Below are positions 6,205-8,649 of a DNA stretch of 8,649 nucleotides, one piece after another; the first letter of the stretch is position 1; each line of letters begins with the position of its first letter. This DNA is from Clostridia bacterium (GTDB lineage Bacteria; Bacillota; Clostridia; DUPQ01). The DNA lies in the NCBI GenBank assembly GCA_030592085.1, contig JAUUZV010000100.1, positions 1-8,649 of the forward strand, in the 5' to 3' direction. The notes beneath the pieces are model-generated. The model had not been told where the DNA came from and did not search any database. It saw only the letters and a list, made by a program, of their open reading frames with translations. A program made the translations under genes and the position numbers.

Positions 6205-7222
6205 ATTTTTGACTAATATATACTATTGAATCACCTTTGTTAATAACTTCAGTTGCTAAAGGATTTAACATTGTTTTATCATTTTTAACAATTCCTATTA
6301 CAATACATTGTTTATTTGTTAGATAATCAGAAGCTAAGGCTGAAAATGTAATAGGTTCTTTTAACTGATCCATCTTCTTTTCATATAATTCATTACCATA
6401 GGCATTTGTCGTTAGTTCTTTAATGCTATCTGAAACATATCTATTCATTGCACCTCTAGCAATAATTTTTGAAGTAATTTGGCTAGTAATAACATAATCA
6501 TCAACATTAGCTCGTAAAAAGTGATTAAGATTTTTTTCATCTGCAATTTCTGCCACAATATGAACATCAGGATTCATCTTATCAACTGCTAAACAAATAA
6601 GAACAGATTTTGCGTCTCTCATTTGAGTTTGTTCAAGAGATTCATCTGATAAAATAATTACTTTAGAAGCTTTTGAGATATTTGCTTTTTTAAGTGTTTC
6701 GTCATCTGTTTCTGCACCATTTACATAATGAAAAGAATCATCAGGTTTTTTAAGTCCTTGTACCGATGAAATTACAACAATTTCATTTGGATGATCTTCA
6801 TTATTAATTTCTTCTATTATACTTTTAGTTTTATTTGTATATCCAAATATTACAATATGATTTTTACAATTCACTTTTAATTCCCCACTTTCGCCTTTTA
6901 CCATTTTATCAAAGAATATGGTTGCTACAGACGCTGTTATTAATCCGAAAGTTCCAATTCCAATAACCATTAAAAAAGTAGCAACAATTTTCCCAAATAG
7001 TGTAACAGGATATAAATCCCCATACCCTACTGTGGTTACTGTAACAAAACCCCACCACAATCCATCAGTAAATGTGATATCTTGTTCTTTACTCTCAAAT
7101 AAATAGAACAAGTATGAAGTAATTAGTACAATTGTTACTGTAAAAAGTAGTATTTTGCTAATGTTACTAAGTGTAACTTTTTTTCTAATAGTAGCCATAA
7201 ATTTTTGTAATACAACAATCAT
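6197..7222 (-). CDS. Two-TM potassium channel with cytosolic RCK (TrkA-like) domain
   Basis: Potassium channel of the MthK/Kch-like group, acting in the cell membrane. It has TM1 at about residues 21-42, a pore helix near 54-62, the potassium selectivity filter TTVGYGD (63-69), and TM2 at about 75-104. A TrkA_N/RCK domain begins at HIVIFGY (122-128), and a probable TrkA_C-like lobe covers about 270-337. The glycine loop reads GYTNKT instead of GxGxxG, and the position after strand 2 is Ser (VVISS) rather than an acidic residue, so NAD binding is doubtful; the ligand is unknown. At 341 residues it has the usual length. The first ATG has no Shine-Dalgarno. An extended -10 sits so close that the mRNA may be leaderless; Met9 (7198) is an alternative start, also without a ribosome binding site. 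The 3' end overlaps the convergent fucosidase gene by 8 nt. Confidence 0.9.
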   Translation of the reverse strand: MIVVLQKFMATIRKKVTLSNISKILLFTVTIVLITSYLFYLFESKEQDITFTDGLWWGFVTVTTVGYGDLYPVTLFGKIVATFLMVIGIGTFGLITASVATIFFDKMVKGESGELKVNCKNHIVIFGYTNKTKSIIEEINNEDHPNEIVVISSVQGLKKPDDSFHYVNGAETDDETLKKANISKASKVIILSDESLEQTQMRDAKSVLICLAVDKMNPDVHIVAEIADEKNLNHFLRANVDDYVITSQITSKIIARGAMNRYVSDSIKELTTNAYGNELYEKKMDQLKEPITFSALASDYLTNKQCIVIGIVKNDKTMLNPLATEVINKGDSIVYISQKSI

Positions 7223-7259
7223 ATCAATAATATATCATAAACTTAAATACATTTGTGAA
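7222..7259 (-). promoter_or_regulatory. Extended -10 promoter abutting the potassium-channel start codon
   Basis: On the minus strand, TGATATATT (7237-7229) is an extended -10 element. TTCACA (7259-7254), one mismatch from TTGACA, lies 19 nt upstream, a long spacer that the extended -10 could tolerate. Only 6 nt separate the -10 from the ATG at 7222-7220, so the predicted transcription start falls on or next to the A of the start codon. No Shine-Dalgarno sequence is present. Confidence 0.45.
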
Positions 7260-7297
7260 TATCAACTAGATATCTTTTTTTTTATATCCATTTATTG

Positions 7298-7327
7298 TAT
7301 AATTATTACTCAATATATTTAGGGAGG
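7298..7327 (+). promoter_or_regulatory. -10 element and ribosome binding site for the acyl-CoA synthetase gene
   Basis: A consensus TATAAT (7298-7303) lies 29 nt before the ATG. The 17-nt spacer points to a T-run (7275-7280) rather than a recognisable -35, so the promoter call rests on the -10 alone. A strong AGGGAGG (7321-7327) sits 5 nt before the ATG at 7333 and fixes that start. Confidence 0.5.
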
Positions 7328-7332
7328 TTTTT

Positions 7333-8649
7333 ATGGAACGCAAAGGTTTTGATTGGATTCATGATGTTAGAAAAGTTACTGATATTAAAGATTTATTATA
7401 CTCAGGTTTAGAACTCTATGGAGATAATATTTCTTTTAAAGTTAAGAATAAAGAAACAAAAGTTTATGAAGATATTCTATATAAGGAGTATGTAAGCGAT
7501 GTAGAAGCTCTTGGTACTTTTTTATTAAGTATTGGGTTACTTGATAAGAAAATTATAGTTATGGGTGAAAACCGATATGAATGGGCTACATCATATATGT
7601 CCGTTGTTAATGGTGTAGGTATGGTTATACCTGTTGATAAAGAATTACCTGAACATGAAATTATTAATATAATTAAATCTTGTAAACCTTCATGTATTAT
7701 TTATTCTGGTAGAAAAGAAAACGATATGGTAAGTATTTCTAAAAAAATTGATTTTATTGAATATTTTATTGGTATGGACTTAAAAGAATCAGATGAGTCC
7801 TCTAAGTTTCTTTCATATGAAAAATCTTTAAAAATAGGAAAGAAATTATTAAGTAATGGTAATCATAATTATTTAGACATAAAAATTGATGTTAATAAAA
7901 TATTAATTCTTTTATATACATCAGCAACTACTTCAAAATCTAAAGCAGTTCAATTAACTCATCATAATTTAGCATCTAATTTAATGGCTATGTCATCTGT
8001 TTTATATATTGATTCATCTGATATTTTCTTATCTTTATTACCTCTTCATCATACATATGAATGTACATGTGGATTTTTATGCCCAATCTATAGAGGAGCT
8101 TCTATTGCTTATTGTGAAGGTCTCAAATATATTGTACAAAACTTAAAAGAAGCCAAAGTAACTGTTATGTTAGGTGTCCCACTATTATTTGATGGTATGT
8201 ATAAAAAACTTTGGAAATCTGCTGAAAAGTCTGGATTAGCTGAAAAAATGCGTAAAGCAATATCCATTTCAAATAAATTAATGAAACTTAAAATTGATGT
8301 TCGTAAAAAACTCTTTAAAAAGATTTACGAAGGATTAGGTGGACATGTTAGAATTTTCATTTCAGGTGCAGCTGGAATTTCTCCTGAAGTTGCTGAATTT
8401 TTTAGAAATATTGGATTATCATTTTATCAAGGTTATGGTTTAACTGAATGCTCTCCCATACTTGCATTAAATAGCGATACTCAATTTGAAGATGCTGCTG
8501 CTGGTAAAGCTTTACCAGGAGTTAATATTCAGATTTATGAACCAAATGATGAAGGTATTGGTGAAATTGTCGCAACTGGTGAAAATATTATGATTGGTTA
8601 TCTAAACGAACCTGAACTTAATAAGGAAGCATTTAAAGGTGGATTCTTC
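7333..8649 (+). CDS. Long-chain acyl-CoA synthetase, AMP-forming (partial, 3' end missing)
   Basis: Member of the adenylate-forming superfamily that activates fatty acids with ATP and joins them to CoA. The window holds 439 open codons; full proteins run to roughly 550-600, so the C-terminal lid domain is missing. Visible motifs are the P-loop A3 region LYTSATTSKSKAV (194-206), LPLHHTYE (236-243, the acyl-CoA synthetase LP-H-x motif), the FISGAAGISPEVAEFF block (342-357) and the A5 motif YQGYGLTECSP (365-375). GKALPGV (391-397) and MIGYLNEPE (420-428) follow in the usual order. The A3 loop departs from TSGTTGxPKG at four positions, though Ser-Lys-Ser-Lys-Ala variants do occur in low-GC Gram-positive homologues. 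The residues after 300 are Lys-rich, as is common for membrane-associated members. The protein may serve fatty acid uptake or lipid recycling; the substrate chain length cannot be read from the sequence. Confidence 0.88.
   Translation, partial: MERKGFDWIHDVRKVTDIKDLLYSGLELYGDNISFKVKNKETKVYEDILYKEYVSDVEALGTFLLSIGLLDKKIIVMGENRYEWATSYMSVVNGVGMVIPVDKELPEHEIINIIKSCKPSCIIYSGRKENDMVSISKKIDFIEYFIGMDLKESDESSKFLSYEKSLKIGKKLLSNGNHNYLDIKIDVNKILILLYTSATTSKSKAVQLTHHNLASNLMAMSSVLYIDSSDIFLSLLPLHHTYECTCGFLCPIYRGASIAYCEGLKYIVQNLKEAKVTVMLGVPLLFDGMYKKLWKSAEKSGLAEKMRKAISISNKLMKLKIDVRKKLFKKIYEGLGGHVRIFISGAAGISPEVAEFFRNIGLSFYQGYGLTECSPILALNSDTQFEDAAAGKALPGVNIQIYEPNDEGIGEIVATGENIMIGYLNEPELNKEAFKGGFF

Noticed and set aside
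7269..7290. GATATC-T-run-ATATC hairpin between the channel and synthetase genes
   Set aside because: A 5-bp AT stem around a T-run between divergent genes is not a credible terminator; it is base composition.
1..8649. Mycoplasma-type genetic code (TGA as Trp)
   Set aside because: All genes are full length under the standard code, Trp is TGG, and no frame is broken at TGA.
1..8649. tRNA, rRNA, CRISPR, insertion sequence or phage features
   Set aside because: No GC-rich RNA segments, regular repeats, transposase-like frames or terminal inverted repeats were seen; almost all sequence is accounted for by conserved genes.

Overview
The window is AT-rich DNA (roughly 30% GC by eye) and almost entirely coding. 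It has strong AGGAG/AGAGG-type ribosome binding sites and standard-code stops: TAA and TAG end the genes, tryptophan is TGG, and there are no in-frame TGA codons. This points to a low-GC Gram-positive lineage, either Bacillota or a code-11 relative of the Mollicutes (Acholeplasma/Izemoplasma/Erysipelotrichia-like). That placement is inferred from composition and signals; no marker gene in the window settles it. No gap between genes exceeds about 110 bases, and I see no RNA gene, mobile element or CRISPR array.

Layout. (1) 1-83, minus: first 27 codons of an unidentified membrane protein with its own extended -10 promoter. (2) 169-4819, minus: a very tight four-gene operon, read from 4819 downwards: Gfo/Idh/MocA-family dehydrogenase, trimeric-type purine nucleoside phosphorylase, short-form S-adenosylhomocysteine hydrolase, and MTA/SAH deaminase (mtaD). 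The junctions are 9 nt, a 1-nt stop/start overlap, and 2 nt. (3) 4921-6204, plus: cytoplasmic GH29 alpha-L-fucosidase-like hydrolase, divergent from the operon across a 101-bp AT-rich promoter region. (4) 6197-7222, minus: two-transmembrane potassium channel with a cytosolic RCK region; its 3' end overlaps the fucosidase by 8 nt. (5) 7333-8649, plus: long-chain acyl-CoA synthetase (AMP-forming), cut by the window end.

How the genes work together. The three downstream operon genes make a coherent route for clearing the by-products of S-adenosylmethionine chemistry. Residue details favour a deaminate-first order. MtaD would turn S-adenosylhomocysteine into S-inosylhomocysteine and methylthioadenosine into methylthioinosine. 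The AhcY homologue, whose purine-pocket residues differ from classical SAH hydrolases, would release homocysteine and inosine. The phosphorylase, with the Glu/Asn pair of 6-oxopurine-specific enzymes, would convert the inosine compounds to hypoxanthine and a (methylthio)ribose-1-phosphate. The lead gene, a Cys-rich oxidoreductase of unknown substrate, is the unexplained partner. This is the main point of interest in the window.
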